Source: Streptomyces collinus Tu 365 (lineage in GTDB: Bacteria; Actinomycetota; Actinomycetes; Streptomycetales; Streptomycetaceae). Taken from it: a stretch of DNA of 64,000 nucleotides. The position numbers and the translations under genes were made by a program. The DNA lies in NCBI RefSeq assembly GCF_000444875.1, contig NC_021985.1, positions 3,667,535 to 3,731,534 of the forward strand, given 5' to 3'. The notes below the pieces were generated by a model, which saw nothing but the letters and a program-made list of their open reading frames with translations, did not search any database and was not told the origin of the DNA. Below, piece by piece: positions 25,764 to 34,210 of the stretch (the first letter of the stretch is position 1; each line of letters opens with the position of its first letter).

Positions 25764-27101
25764 TCAGCCCCGCAGGGCCTCGATGGCGTCCGCGAGGGCC
25801 GACGGCACGTCCGGTACGAGCGTGTGGGCCCCGTCCCGTACGACGTGGCGGCCGCCCACGACGGTGTGCCGGACGTCCGCCGCGGTCGCCGCGAACACGG
25901 CTGTCTCCGCGCCCAGCCGGGGCAGCGGGCCCGCTGTCCTGACGGAGTCCAGGGCGATCGTCGTGAAGTCGGCGAGTGCCCCCGCCGTCAGCTCGCCCGC
26001 GTCCTGCCAGCCGAGCGCGGCGTGTCCGTCGGCGGAGGCCGCGCGCAGCAGGGCGGCGGCGGTCCAGTGGCCGCGGGTGCGGGTGCGCAGCCGCTCGTTC
26101 AGCTCCATGGCGCGCGCCTCTTCGAGCAGGTCGACGACGGCATGGCTGTCGGAGCCGAGGGAGAGCGGCGAGCCCGCCCGCTGGAGGGCGACGGCCGGGC
26201 CGATGCCGTCCGCCAGGTCGCGTTCGGTGGTCGGGCACATGCAGGTGCCGGTGCGCGAGCCGCCGAGCAGTGCGATGTCCTCGTCGGTGAGGTGGGTGTT
26301 GTGCACGCCGGTGGTGCGCGGGCCGAGGACGCCGTGGTCGGCGAGCAGCCGAGTGGGCGTGCGGCCGTGCGCGGCCTGGCAGGCGTCGTTCTCGGCGGTC
26401 TGCTCCGACAGGTGGACGTGCAGCGGGGCGTCGCGCTGTGCGGCCCACTCGGCGACGGTGGCGAGCTGCCCCGCGGGCACGGCCCGTACGGAGTGGATCG
26501 CCGCCCCGATCCGCGCGTGGTCGCCTTCCTTGAGGAGGGCGGCGCGTTCGGCCCAGGCGTCCGCGGTGCCGTCGGAGAAGCGCCGCTGGTGGGTGTTGGG
26601 CGGCTCGCCGAAGCCGGCGGACAGGTAGGCGGTGTCCAGCAGGGTGATGCGGATGCCGGCCTCGGCGGCGGCCGCGAGCAGGGCCTCGCCCATCGCGTTG
26701 GGGTCGGCGTACGGGGTGCCCCCGGGCGCGTGGTGCACGTAGTGGAACTCGCCGACGCAGGTGATGCCGGCCAGGGCCATCTCGGCGTACACCGCGCGGG
26801 CGAGCGCGTGGTAGGTCTCCGGGGTCAGGTGGTCGGCGACGGAGTACATCACCTCGCGCCAGGTCCAGAAGGTGCCGCTGCCCACCTGGACCGTGCCGCG
26901 CAGGGCCCGGTGGAAGGCGTGGGAGTGGGCGTTGGCCAGCCCGGGCAGGGTCAGGCCGCGCAGGATCTCGGCGCCGGGTGGCGGGGTGGGCACGCCAGCG
27001 CGGACGGCGGCGAGGCGGCCGTCCGCGACCTCCAGCACGACCCCCGGCTCGACGTTCGTGCCGAGCCAGGCGTGCTCCGACCAGTAGGTCCGTGTCGTCA
27101 C
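25764..27101 (-). CDS. hutF: Formimidoylglutamate deiminase HutF
   Basis: Amidohydrolase of 445 residues that deaminates N-formimino-L-glutamate to N-formyl-L-glutamate. Motifs: [21 protein letters not shown] for metal binding, [30 protein letters not shown] and [20 protein letters not shown]. It lies between hutI and the M20 hydrolase; the GTG start overlaps the upstream stop (GTGA). Its presence shows that histidine breakdown here runs through formylglutamate, not directly to formamide. The usual HutG is not in the window. Confidence 0.93.
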   Translation of the reverse strand: MTTRTYWSEHAWLGTNVEPGVVLEVADGRLAAVRAGVPTPPPGAEILRGLTLPGLANAHSHAFHRALRGTVQVGSGTFWTWREVMYSVADHLTPETYHALARAVYAEMALAGITCVGEFHYVHHAPGGTPYADPNAMGEALLAAAAEAGIRITLLDTAYLSAGFGEPPNTHQRRFSDGTADAWAERAALLKEGDHARIGAAIHSVRAVPAGQLATVAEWAAQRDAPLHVHLSEQTAENDACQAAHGRTPTRLLADHGVLGPRTTGVHNTHLTDEDIALLGGSRTGTCMCPTTERDLADGIGPAVALQRAGSPLSLGSDSHAVVDLLEEARAMELNERLRTRTRGHWTAAALLRAASADGHAALGWQDAGELTAGALADFTTIALDSVRTAGPLPRLGAETAVFAATAADVRHTVVGGRHVVRDGAHTLVPDVPSALADAIEALRG

Positions 27102-28315
27102 CGGCAGGCCAGTCCTTCCAGTACGTCGGCGAGCGCGTCCACCCCGGCCAGGCAGTCGTCCTCGGCCGCGGACTCGGCCGGGGAGTGCGAGACGCCGGTG
27201 GGGTTGCGCACGAACAGCATGGCGGTCGGGACGCGTCCCGAGAGGATTCCGGCGTCGTGTCCGGCGCCGGTGCCGAGGACGGGCACCTTCAGACCGGTGT
27301 CCTTGCCGAGGATCCGGCCGAGTTCGTCGCGCAGCGCGTGGTCGAACTCCACCACCGGGGTGAAGGACTCCCGGACGACGTCCAGGTCGGCGCCCTGTGC
27401 GGCGGCGTACTCGCGGGCGGCCTTCTCCACGGCGGTGACGACCGTGTCCAGGGTCTCCTGGTCGGCTGCGCGGGAGTCGAGCCAGCCGCGCACCAGGGAC
27501 GGGATGGCGTTGACGCCGTTCGGCTCGACGGAGATCTTGCCGAAGGTGGCGACGGCACCGGCGAGTTCGGCCTCCCGGCGGGCGGCGAGCACGGTCTCGG
27601 CGTACGACAGCATGGGGTCGCGCCGGTCGGCGAGCCGGGTGGTGCCCGCGTGGTTGGCCTCGCCCCGGAAGTCGAACCGCCAGCGGCCGTGCGGCCAGAT
27701 GGCGCTGGCGACGCCGACCGGGTCGCCGGACAGGTCCAGCGCGCGGCCCTGTTCGACGTGGAGTTCGACGAAGGCGCCGATGCGGGCCAGCCGCTCGGGG
27801 TCGGCCCCGATGGCGTCGGGGTCGTGGCCGGCGGCCTCCATGGCGCGCGGCAGGGTGACGCCCTCGCCGTCGGTGAGCCGGTGGGCCTGTTCGACGGTCA
27901 GCTCACCGGCGGTCAGCCGGGAGCCGACGCAGGCGAGGCCGAACCGGGCGCCCTCCTCGTCACCGAAGTTGACGATGGCCAGGGGCTTGGTGAAGCCCAC
28001 TCCCCTGGAGCGCAGTTCGTCCAGGGCGGCGAAGGAGGAGACGACGCCGAGGGGCCCGTCGAAGGCGCCGCCGTCGGGCACCGAGTCCAGGTGCGAGCCG
28101 GTGACGACGGCGTCCCCGGCGGCCGGGTCGCCCAGCCAGGCCCACTGGTTGCCGTTGCGGTCGACCTCGTAGGCCAGCCCGCGCGTCTCGGCCTGCTCAC
28201 GGAACCAGGCCCGGCAGTCGGCGTCGGCACCGGTCCAGGCGAAGCGGCGGTAGCCGCCGGAGGCGGAGCTGCGGCCGACCGGCAGCAGCTCCGCCCACAT
28301 GCTGTGGAAGCTCAC
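27098..28315 (-). CDS. M20 family amidohydrolase in hut operon
   Basis: A 405-residue zinc amidohydrolase of the allantoate amidohydrolase / N-carbamoyl-amino-acid hydrolase group. Metal ligands appear in [30 protein letters not shown] and [13 protein letters not shown], with a final GAGHDAGIL and a dimerisation region with [14 protein letters not shown]. It overlaps both neighbours by 4 nt. Since HutF makes N-formylglutamate and no HutG is present, this enzyme may remove the formyl group to give glutamate. Annotation as allantoate amidohydrolase would be by similarity only. Confidence 0.85.
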   Translation of the reverse strand: MSFHSMWAELLPVGRSSASGGYRRFAWTGADADCRAWFREQAETRGLAYEVDRNGNQWAWLGDPAAGDAVVTGSHLDSVPDGGAFDGPLGVVSSFAALDELRSRGVGFTKPLAIVNFGDEEGARFGLACVGSRLTAGELTVEQAHRLTDGEGVTLPRAMEAAGHDPDAIGADPERLARIGAFVELHVEQGRALDLSGDPVGVASAIWPHGRWRFDFRGEANHAGTTRLADRRDPMLSYAETVLAARREAELAGAVATFGKISVEPNGVNAIPSLVRGWLDSRAADQETLDTVVTAVEKAAREYAAAQGADLDVVRESFTPVVEFDHALRDELGRILGKDTGLKVPVLGTGAGHDAGILSGRVPTAMLFVRNPTGVSHSPAESAAEDDCLAGVDALADVLEGLACR

Positions 28316-29976
28316 GCCTCGTCACCCTCGCGCATCGGCACCCGCACCCCGCGCTCCTGCGCGACCGAGTCGGCGATGTCGTAGCCGGCGTCCACGTGCC
28401 GGATGACGCCCATGCCGGGGTCGTTGGTGAGCACCCGGCGGATCTTCTCGCCGCCGAGCCTGGTGCCGTCGGCCACCGTGACCTGGCCGGCGTGGATGGA
28501 GCGGCCCATGCCGACGCCGCCGCCGTGGTGGAGGGAGACCCAGGAGGCGCCGGAGGCCACGTTGACCATGGCGTTGAGCAGCGGCCAGTCGGCGATCGCG
28601 TCGGAGCCGTCGAGCATGGCCTCGGTCTCGCGGTACGGGGAGGCGACGGAGCCGCAGTCGAGGTGGTCGCGGCCGATGGCCAGCGGGGCCGCCAGCTCGC
28701 CCGAGGCCACCATGTCGTTGAAGCGCTCGCCGGCCTTGTCGCGCTCGCCGTAGCCGAGCCAGCAGATGCGGGCGGGCAGGCCCTGGAAGTGGACGCGCTC
28801 GCCGGCCATCTTGATCCAGCGGGCCAGGGACTCGTTCTCCGGGAACAGCTCCAGGAGCGCCTTGTCGGTCTTGGCGATGTCGGCCGCCTCGCCGGACAGG
28901 GCGGCCCAGCGGAAGGGGCCCTTGCCCTCGCAGAACAGGGGCCGGATGTACGCCGGGACGAAGCCGGGGAAGGCGAAGGCGCGGTCGTAGCCGGCCAGCT
29001 GGGCCTCGCCGCGGATGGAGTTGCCGTAGTCGAAGACCTCGGCGCCGGCGTCCATGAAGCCGACCATGGCCTCGACGTGCTTCGCCATCGACTCGCGGGC
29101 GCGGGTGGTGAAGCCGGCCGGGTCCTTGGCGGCCGCGTCGGCCATGTCCTCGAAGGCGACGCCGACCGGCAGGTAGGCCAGCGGGTCGTGGGCGGAGGTC
29201 TGGTCGGTGACGATGTCGATCGGCGCGTTCATCGCGAGCAGCTGCGGGACCAGCTCGGCGGCGTTGCCGAGGACGCCGATGGACAGCGGCCTGCGCTGGT
29301 CGCGGGCCTCGGTGGCGAGCTGGAGCGCGTGGTCGAGCGAGTCGGCCTTGACGTCCAGGTAGCGGTGCTCGATGCGGCGCTCGATGGCGCGCGGGTCGCA
29401 GTCGATGCAGAGGGCGACGCCGTCGTTCATGGTGACGGCGAGCGGCTGGGCGCCGCCCATGCCGCCGAGGCCGGCGGTGAGGGTGATGGTCCCGGCGAGG
29501 GTGCCGCCGAACTTCTTCGCGGCGACGGCGGCGAAGGTCTCGTAGGTGCCCTGGAGGATGCCCTGGGTGCCGATGTAGATCCAGGAGCCGGCGGTCATCT
29601 GGCCGTACATGGTCAGCCCGAGGGCCTCCAGGCGGCGGAACTCCTCCCAGTTGGCCCAGTCGCCGACGAGGTTGGAGTTGGCGATGAGGACGCGCGGGGC
29701 CCACTCGTGGGTCTGCATCACGCCGACCGGGCGGCCGGACTGGACCAGCATGGTCTCGTCCTGCTTGAGGGTCCGCAGCGTGCGCACCATCGCGTCGAAG
29801 GAGCGCCAGTCACGGGCGGCCTTGCCGGTGCCGCCGTAGACGACGAGCTTGTCGGGGTGCTCGGCGACCTCGGGGTCGAGGTTGTTCTGGAGCATCCGCA
29901 GGGCGGCTTCCTGCTGCCATCCCAGGGTGCTCAGTTCCGTGCCGCGCGGTGCTCGTACGGGGCGGGGTCCCGACAT
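28312..29976 (-). CDS. hutU: Urocanate hydratase HutU
   Basis: Second enzyme of histidine degradation; it adds water to urocanate with tightly bound NAD+. The 554-residue protein shows [35 protein letters not shown], the NAD-binding [32 protein letters not shown] and [16 protein letters not shown] 29976 is chosen over the frame's earlier start because AGGAGG lies 7 nt upstream. First gene of the operon, with an operator-like repeat in its promoter. The authentic histidase hutH is not in this operon. Confidence 0.96.
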   Translation of the reverse strand: MSGPRPVRAPRGTELSTLGWQQEAALRMLQNNLDPEVAEHPDKLVVYGGTGKAARDWRSFDAMVRTLRTLKQDETMLVQSGRPVGVMQTHEWAPRVLIANSNLVGDWANWEEFRRLEALGLTMYGQMTAGSWIYIGTQGILQGTYETFAAVAAKKFGGTLAGTITLTAGLGGMGGAQPLAVTMNDGVALCIDCDPRAIERRIEHRYLDVKADSLDHALQLATEARDQRRPLSIGVLGNAAELVPQLLAMNAPIDIVTDQTSAHDPLAYLPVGVAFEDMADAAAKDPAGFTTRARESMAKHVEAMVGFMDAGAEVFDYGNSIRGEAQLAGYDRAFAFPGFVPAYIRPLFCEGKGPFRWAALSGEAADIAKTDKALLELFPENESLARWIKMAGERVHFQGLPARICWLGYGERDKAGERFNDMVASGELAAPLAIGRDHLDCGSVASPYRETEAMLDGSDAIADWPLLNAMVNVASGASWVSLHHGGGVGMGRSIHAGQVTVADGTRLGGEKIRRVLTNDPGMGVIRHVDAGYDIADSVAQERGVRVPMREGDEA

Positions 29977-30000
29977 CGTCTGCCTCCTGATGTTGCTGCG

Positions 30001-30038
30001 TCTATTCACATCCTGAACGCCTGAATAGAACTAGTCAA
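30001..30038 (-). promoter_or_regulatory. hutU promoter with inverted-repeat operator
   Basis: TTGACT (30038-30033) and CAGGAT (30015-30010) are 17 nt apart and fit a vegetative promoter. A perfect 8-bp inverted repeat, TCTATTCA (30001-30008) and TGAATAGA (30022-30029), covers the -10 region and part of the spacer, where a repressor would block polymerase. The rest of 30040-30414 shows no convincing gene. Confidence 0.55.
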
Positions 30039-30414
30039 TACGTAGGGACGACCGCGTCGGCGCGCGCGGGGTGTTCGGCCGGAAGCGTGCGGCGGCCGAC
30101 GGGAGGCAGGGCCGGGGAGCGCGACACGCGTGCCGGCGCCGACGCCGGGGCCCGGGAGCGGGCGGAGATCATGGCCGAGTCCCAAGGGGCGCGCGCGTCC
30201 GCGCTCGCCACCCTGCGCGCCTCCGCGAGCCGTTGACCCGCTCCGGCCGCTTCTCGAACAAATGGTTTAACCGCCTGAAAGCAGTCCTCAGTCGGCCAAC
30301 ACTAGTACGCCCGGCGCACGTTCCACTGGAAAATGCCAAAGCACTCACCCCTGTCGCACACGTTGCGTAGTGTCTCTGTCACTCAACCGGAGTCACAGGC
30401 GGAGGGGAGCCACG

Positions 30415-30804
30415 GTGCCCGGAATCGACGAGTGCCTACTGGAAGCCATGCGGCTGCCCGGGGCCCGGGGGGCCGCGCTGGTGGACTGGACGAGCGGACT
30501 GGCCCTCGGCACGGTCGGGGAGGCCCCCGGCGGTGACCACGAGACCACCGCGGCCGAGGCCGCCGAACTGGCCCGACTGGCCGCGGAGCACGGCGCCTTC
30601 GCGGCCGGGGGCGCCGAGGACGGGCGCCCGCCCGTGGAGGACGTGATCGTCAGCAACCACGACAGCTACCACCTGCTGCGGTTCGTCGACACGTCCTTCG
30701 ACAGCAGCGTCTTCCTCCACCTGTGGCTCGGCCGCGAGGAGGGCAACCTCGCCCTCGCCCGCATACGGCTCGGCGACATGGCGTCCCGGCTGGTGCTGGG
30801 ATGA
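30415..30804 (+). CDS. Roadblock/LC7 domain protein, operon copy 1
   Basis: A 129-residue Roadblock/LC7 (MglB-like) protein, a fold that dimerises and often acts as a GTPase-activating or scaffold subunit for small Ras-like GTPases. It shares GARGAALVDWTSGLALGTVG, VEDVIVSNHDSYHLLRF and NLALARIRLG with the fourth gene of the operon. The region of about residues 38-72 is longer and Ala/Glu-rich. GTG 30415 has GGAGGGG upstream. Its stop overlaps the next start (ATGA). No GTPase is encoded nearby. Confidence 0.85.
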   Translation: MPGIDECLLEAMRLPGARGAALVDWTSGLALGTVGEAPGGDHETTAAEAAELARLAAEHGAFAAGGAEDGRPPVEDVIVSNHDSYHLLRFVDTSFDSSVFLHLWLGREEGNLALARIRLGDMASRLVLG

Positions 30805-31619
30805 CCATGGTCGGAACACCCCCGCCGCTGCCGGTGCGGGACAGAACCACCGCACAGGAGCGGACGGCCGGCGCTTTGTCGCCGATGCTCCGGCGGCTCG
30901 CCGAGGAGCAGGCCACCGGGGTCCTGGTCCGCGAGCACGGCACCCTGCACCTCGCCGAGGGCCGGGTGGTGCACGCCGAGAGCCCGCACGCCCCCGGCCT
31001 CGACGTGCTCCTCACGGCCCACGGCACGCTGGCGGGCGCCGCCTGGCAGCAGGCCGCCGGGCGGACCGGCGACGCGCGGGAGGCGGCGCGCAGGCTGCTG
31101 GCCGCCGGACTGCTGCCGGAGGGCGCCCTGGAGCTGTGCCACCTGGACGCGCTGTACGACGCGGGGTACTTCGCGCTGACCCCGAGCAGCACCCCGGGCC
31201 GGTTCCGTTACGACAGCGGACCCCGCCTCGGACCGCTGCCCTCGGTGCCGGTCGTCGCGCTGGAGCGCGAGACCCTGCGCCGGCGGCTGCTGCTGCACCG
31301 GCTGTGGCCGGACCCGACGGCCGACGACGCCCCGCTGGTCCGCACCGCCCCGGCCGCCTCGGCGCCCGTCACGCCTCGCCAGCGGGCCGTGATGGACCTG
31401 GTGGACGGCGTGCGCACGGCCCCGCGGATCGCCCGCGACCTGGGCCGGCAGGCGTTCCACACGCTGGTGGACGTGCGCCGGCTCGCGGCGGCCGGGCTCG
31501 TCCGGCCGGCGGTCGCGGTCCCCGCGCCGCCGCCGGGTCCGCCGACTCCCCCGCTCACGGTCACCGACCCCGACATCGCGCTGCTGAAGAGGCTCAGGGA
31601 TGCGCTGGAGGCGCTTTGA
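30801..31619 (+). CDS. DUF4388-like (PATAN-type) protein with C-terminal winged-helix-like region
   Basis: A 272-residue cytosolic protein. The N-terminal part (about 25-135) fits the DUF4388/PATAN pattern of small signalling domains, ATGVLVREHGTLHLAEGRVV followed by a 'leader-pair' helical region. The C-terminal part (about 195-245, RQRAVMDLVDGVRTAPRIA ... LVDVRRLAAAGLVRPA) looks like a degenerate winged helix. A Pro-rich stretch and a short helix finish it. Overlaps the first Roadblock gene by 4 nt. DUF4388 proteins often occur with Roadblock proteins and response regulators; the role here is unknown. Confidence 0.72.
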   Translation: MTMVGTPPPLPVRDRTTAQERTAGALSPMLRRLAEEQATGVLVREHGTLHLAEGRVVHAESPHAPGLDVLLTAHGTLAGAAWQQAAGRTGDAREAARRLLAAGLLPEGALELCHLDALYDAGYFALTPSSTPGRFRYDSGPRLGPLPSVPVVALERETLRRRLLLHRLWPDPTADDAPLVRTAPAASAPVTPRQRAVMDLVDGVRTAPRIARDLGRQAFHTLVDVRRLAAAGLVRPAVAVPAPPPGPPTPPLTVTDPDIALLKRLRDALEAL

Positions 31620-31650
31620 ACGGCACCGCCCCGCCGAAGGGAGAGAGCTG

Positions 31651-32145
31651 ATGGTGCCCGAGGAGGACCTGGCCGCCGTCCGCGACGAACTGCACCGGCT
31701 GCGCACCAGGGTGCCGCAGCTCACCGGCGCCCTCGCGGCCGGCGTCGACGGCCTCGTCGTCGCCCACGACACCCCGGGCCTCGACCCGGAGGGCCTGGCG
31801 GCGCTCACCGCGGCCTCGCTGGGCGTGGCCGTACGGGTCGCCGACGCCACCGGCAACGGCGACTTCCGGGAACTGCTGGTGCGCGGCGCGCAGGGCTACG
31901 TCGCCACCTACGCGGCCGGCCGCACCGCCGTGCTGACGCTGCTCACCAAGGACCGGGTCAACGTCGGCCGGCTGCACCTGGAGGGCCGTCGGGCCGGCGC
32001 CCGCATCGGGGAGCTGCTCGACGCCGCCGAGGCCGCGGCCGCGGCCGCCCGGCCCGTCACCCGGCCCACACCCCCACCACGTAACCGAACGACGCGCGTG
32101 CCACGCACCACGGCCACCGAAGCGCGCACTGCAACCGACAGCTGA
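31651..32145 (+). CDS. Roadblock/LC7 domain protein, operon copy 2
   Basis: A 164-residue protein with the classical MglB-like sequence: a short N-terminal coil (VRDELHRLRTRVPQLTG), GVDGLVVAHDTPGLDPEGLA, LVRGAQGYVATYAAGRTAVLTLL and NVGRLHLEGRRAGARIGELL. A basic, Thr/Pro-rich tail of about 35 residues follows the domain. It differs from copies 1 and 3, so the operon has two Roadblock subtypes that may form hetero-oligomers. AAGGGAGAG precedes the ATG. Confidence 0.83.
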   Translation: MVPEEDLAAVRDELHRLRTRVPQLTGALAAGVDGLVVAHDTPGLDPEGLAALTAASLGVAVRVADATGNGDFRELLVRGAQGYVATYAAGRTAVLTLLTKDRVNVGRLHLEGRRAGARIGELLDAAEAAAAAARPVTRPTPPPRNRTTRVPRTTATEARTATDS

Positions 32146-32155
32146 GAGGACCACC

Positions 32156-32527
32156 ATGGCCAACACCGAGACCGCACTGAAGGAAGCCCTGACCACCATC
32201 GAGGGCGCGACCGGCGTCGCGCTCGTGGACTACACCAGCGGCATGGCGCTGGGCACGATGGGCGGCAGCAAGAGCTTCGACCTGAACGTGGCCGCCGCCG
32301 GCAACACGGACGTGATCCGCGCCAAGATGCGCACGATGGAGCACCTCGGCCTGAAGGCCGAGATCGACGACATCCTGATCACGCTGTCGGACCAGTACCA
32401 CCTGATCCGCCTGCTCAAGGGCCGCGGCGGCAACGGCCTGTTCCTCTACCTGGTGCTGGACTCCCGGGCCAACCTGGCGATGGCCCGGCACCAGCTGAAG
32501 AAGATCGAGGAGGAGCTGGAGGTCTGA
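32156..32527 (+). CDS. Roadblock/LC7 domain protein, operon copy 3
   Basis: A 123-residue compact Roadblock/LC7 protein, the best-conserved of the set: GATGVALVDYTSGMALGTMG, IDDILITLSDQYHLIRLLKG and GLFLYLVLDSRANLAMARHQ. It is related to copy 1. The distance to copy 2 is 10 nt and GAGAGGA precedes the ATG. Last gene of the four-gene operon. The clustered Roadblock proteins lack the usual GTPase, DUF742 and histidine-kinase partners of a Streptomyces conservon. Confidence 0.87.
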   Translation: MANTETALKEALTTIEGATGVALVDYTSGMALGTMGGSKSFDLNVAAAGNTDVIRAKMRTMEHLGLKAEIDDILITLSDQYHLIRLLKGRGGNGLFLYLVLDSRANLAMARHQLKKIEEELEV

Positions 32528-32556
32528 GGCGGGTCCCGGGCGGCTCCGGCCCCGGG

Positions 32557-33264
32557 TCAGACCAGTTCGGCGGTTCGGCGGCGGGCCCCACCCGGGGCCG
32601 CGTCGCCTGCCGCGATGCCCGTACCGCGCAGACCCTTCACGGCCTTGCCCGCGGGGCTCCCGCCCCGCGTGTCCAGCCAGTCCACGCACACCCACAGCAG
32701 CGCGTCCCCGGCCCGCTCCCGGCGGCCGAGCCAGGCGGCCTTCAGCCGCAGCCCGGTGCCGGCACCGGCCAGCAGCATGCCGCCGGCGGCGGGCACCGCG
32801 AGGGAACTGCCGAGGGCGGCGGCGAAGGCCAGCAGCAGCCACCAGCGGTGTCCGCGGCGCCAGGCGCGCACGGTCACCGCACGGTCCTGCAGCACGTCGT
32901 ACCGGCCCGCGCGGACCGCCCCTCGGGCCAGTGCGGTGTACCGCCCGCGCCGCACCAGCGCCACCACGGCCGCCGTCACGAGGAACAGCGCGGCCCCCGC
33001 GAGGACCCCGATCCGGCGCCCGGTCCACCCGGGCACCAAGGCCCCGATCCCGGCGGCGCACACCCCGAACCAGCACAGGGGTGCGGCCCCGGCCCGGACG
33101 ACGACGGCCACCCGGGCCAGTCCCCGTCCGCCCCGTCCGCCCCGTCCTCCGCCATCTCGCTGTTCGCCGCGTTCTCGCTGTTCTCCGCGTGCTCCGTGCT
33201 TCCGGCGTTCCTCACGTCCGTCACGTCCGCGTTCCGCGCGCGCCACGTCGGCCTCCCGTGTCAC
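32557..33264 (-). CDS. Small membrane protein, unknown family, possible N-terminal frameshift
   Basis: The frame ending at 32557 codes for two hydrophobic hairpins (about residues 50-105 and 135-175 of the longest version) and a basic C-terminus; no family recognised. The open frame runs to a GTG at 33264, but its first ~45 codons have poor third-position GC and give a repetitive Arg/Gly/Glu sequence. From 33224 to about 33120 another frame has much stronger GC3 and reads as an acidic N-terminus (MTDVRNAGSTEHAENSENAA). Adding one base in a G run near 33120 would join the two. Alternatively translation starts internally near 33115. Confidence 0.5.
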   Translation of the reverse strand: MTREADVARAERGRDGREERRKHGARGEQRERGEQRDGGGRGGRGGRGLARVAVVVRAGAAPLCWFGVCAAGIGALVPGWTGRRIGVLAGAALFLVTAAVVALVRRGRYTALARGAVRAGRYDVLQDRAVTVRAWRRGHRWWLLLAFAAALGSSLAVPAAGGMLLAGAGTGLRLKAAWLGRRERAGDALLWVCVDWLDTRGGSPAGKAVKGLRGTGIAAGDAAPGGARRRTAELV

Positions 33265-33337
33265 GTGTCCACCCAGTTCCTGGGCCTCGGCACGAAGCTA
33301 GCGGCGGAACGTGAGACGAGTCTGAGAACGCGGCGGG

Positions 33338-34210
33338 TCACTCCACGAACAGCCCCCGCGCGGCGGCGTGCGCGTCGAAGTCCTCCAGCCGGGCCTGCGC
33401 GTCGGGCAGATCGTCGCACAGGGCCTCCAGCAGCACCCGCCCCAGCAGCATCGGCGCGCACGCGGTGTCGAAGGCGAGCCCGGTGCCGACGGCGGCGGGC
33501 AGCAGCAGGTCGGAGTGGCGGGCGACCGGCGCGAACGCGGAGTCGGCGACCGTGACCACGGTCAGGCCCGCCTCCCGGGCGTAGGCCAGGGTGTCGACGA
33601 CCTCGCGCGGGTGCCGGGGCAGCGCGAAGCACAGCAGGGCCGTGGCGCCCGCCCGGACGGCCGCGTCGATGCGGTCGTGGATCATCGTGCCGCCCTCGTT
33701 GAGCAGCCGGACGTCCGGGTGGACCTTGGCGGCGAAGTACGCGAAGCCGTACGCCTGGGAGGCGGCGGCGCGCAGGCCCAGCACGGGCAGCGGGCGGGAG
33801 GCGGCGAGGATCCGGCCGGCCTTCTGCACCGGGCGCGGGTCGGCGAGCAGCTCGGCGAGGTGCCTGAGGTTCTCGATCTCGGCCTCGACGGCCTGCTGGT
33901 ACTCGTTGAACGAGCCCGCCTCGGCGGCCGGTTCGGCGGGCACCACCTCGCGCAGGTGCTTGCGCAGGGCGGGGTAGCCGTCGAAGCCGAGGGCGACCGC
34001 GAACCGGGTCACCGAGGGCTGGCTGACCCCGGCCAGCTCGGCCAGCTCCACGCTCGACAGGAAGGGCACGTCGGCGGCCCGCCGCACCATGCTGTGCGCG
34101 ATGCGGCGCTGGGTCGGTGTGAGCCGGTGCCCCTCGAAAAGGGCCTGCAGCCGGGTGGCCGGACTGTCCGTCGTACCCGGCGCGGCGGCCGGGCTCCTGT
34201 CCACGCTCAT
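33338..34210 (-). CDS. RpiR/MurR-family transcriptional regulator with SIS domain
   Basis: A 290-residue regulator. The N-terminal helix-turn-helix (about 25-100) shows HRLTPTQRRIAHSMVRRAA, VELAELAGVSQPSVTRFAVA and GFDGYPALRKHL. The C-terminal SIS sugar-phosphate-binding domain (about 135-265) shows PVLGLRAAASQAYGFAYFAA, LLCFALPRHPREVVDTLA and GLTVVTVADSAFAPVA. It overlaps the upstream histidase-family gene by 4 nt. RpiR regulators of Streptomyces linked to lyases may sense amino-acid breakdown products. The likely operator is the inverted repeat at 35753-35774. Confidence 0.92.
   Translation of the reverse strand: MSVDRSPAAAPGTTDSPATRLQALFEGHRLTPTQRRIAHSMVRRAADVPFLSSVELAELAGVSQPSVTRFAVALGFDGYPALRKHLREVVPAEPAAEAGSFNEYQQAVEAEIENLRHLAELLADPRPVQKAGRILAASRPLPVLGLRAAASQAYGFAYFAAKVHPDVRLLNEGGTMIHDRIDAAVRAGATALLCFALPRHPREVVDTLAYAREAGLTVVTVADSAFAPVARHSDLLLPAAVGTGLAFDTACAPMLLGRVLLEALCDDLPDAQARLEDFDAHAAARGLFVE

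Noticed and set aside
30071..30370. A 99-codon frame between hutU and the Roadblock operon
   Set aside because: Composition and codon bias do not look coding, and there is no ribosome site.
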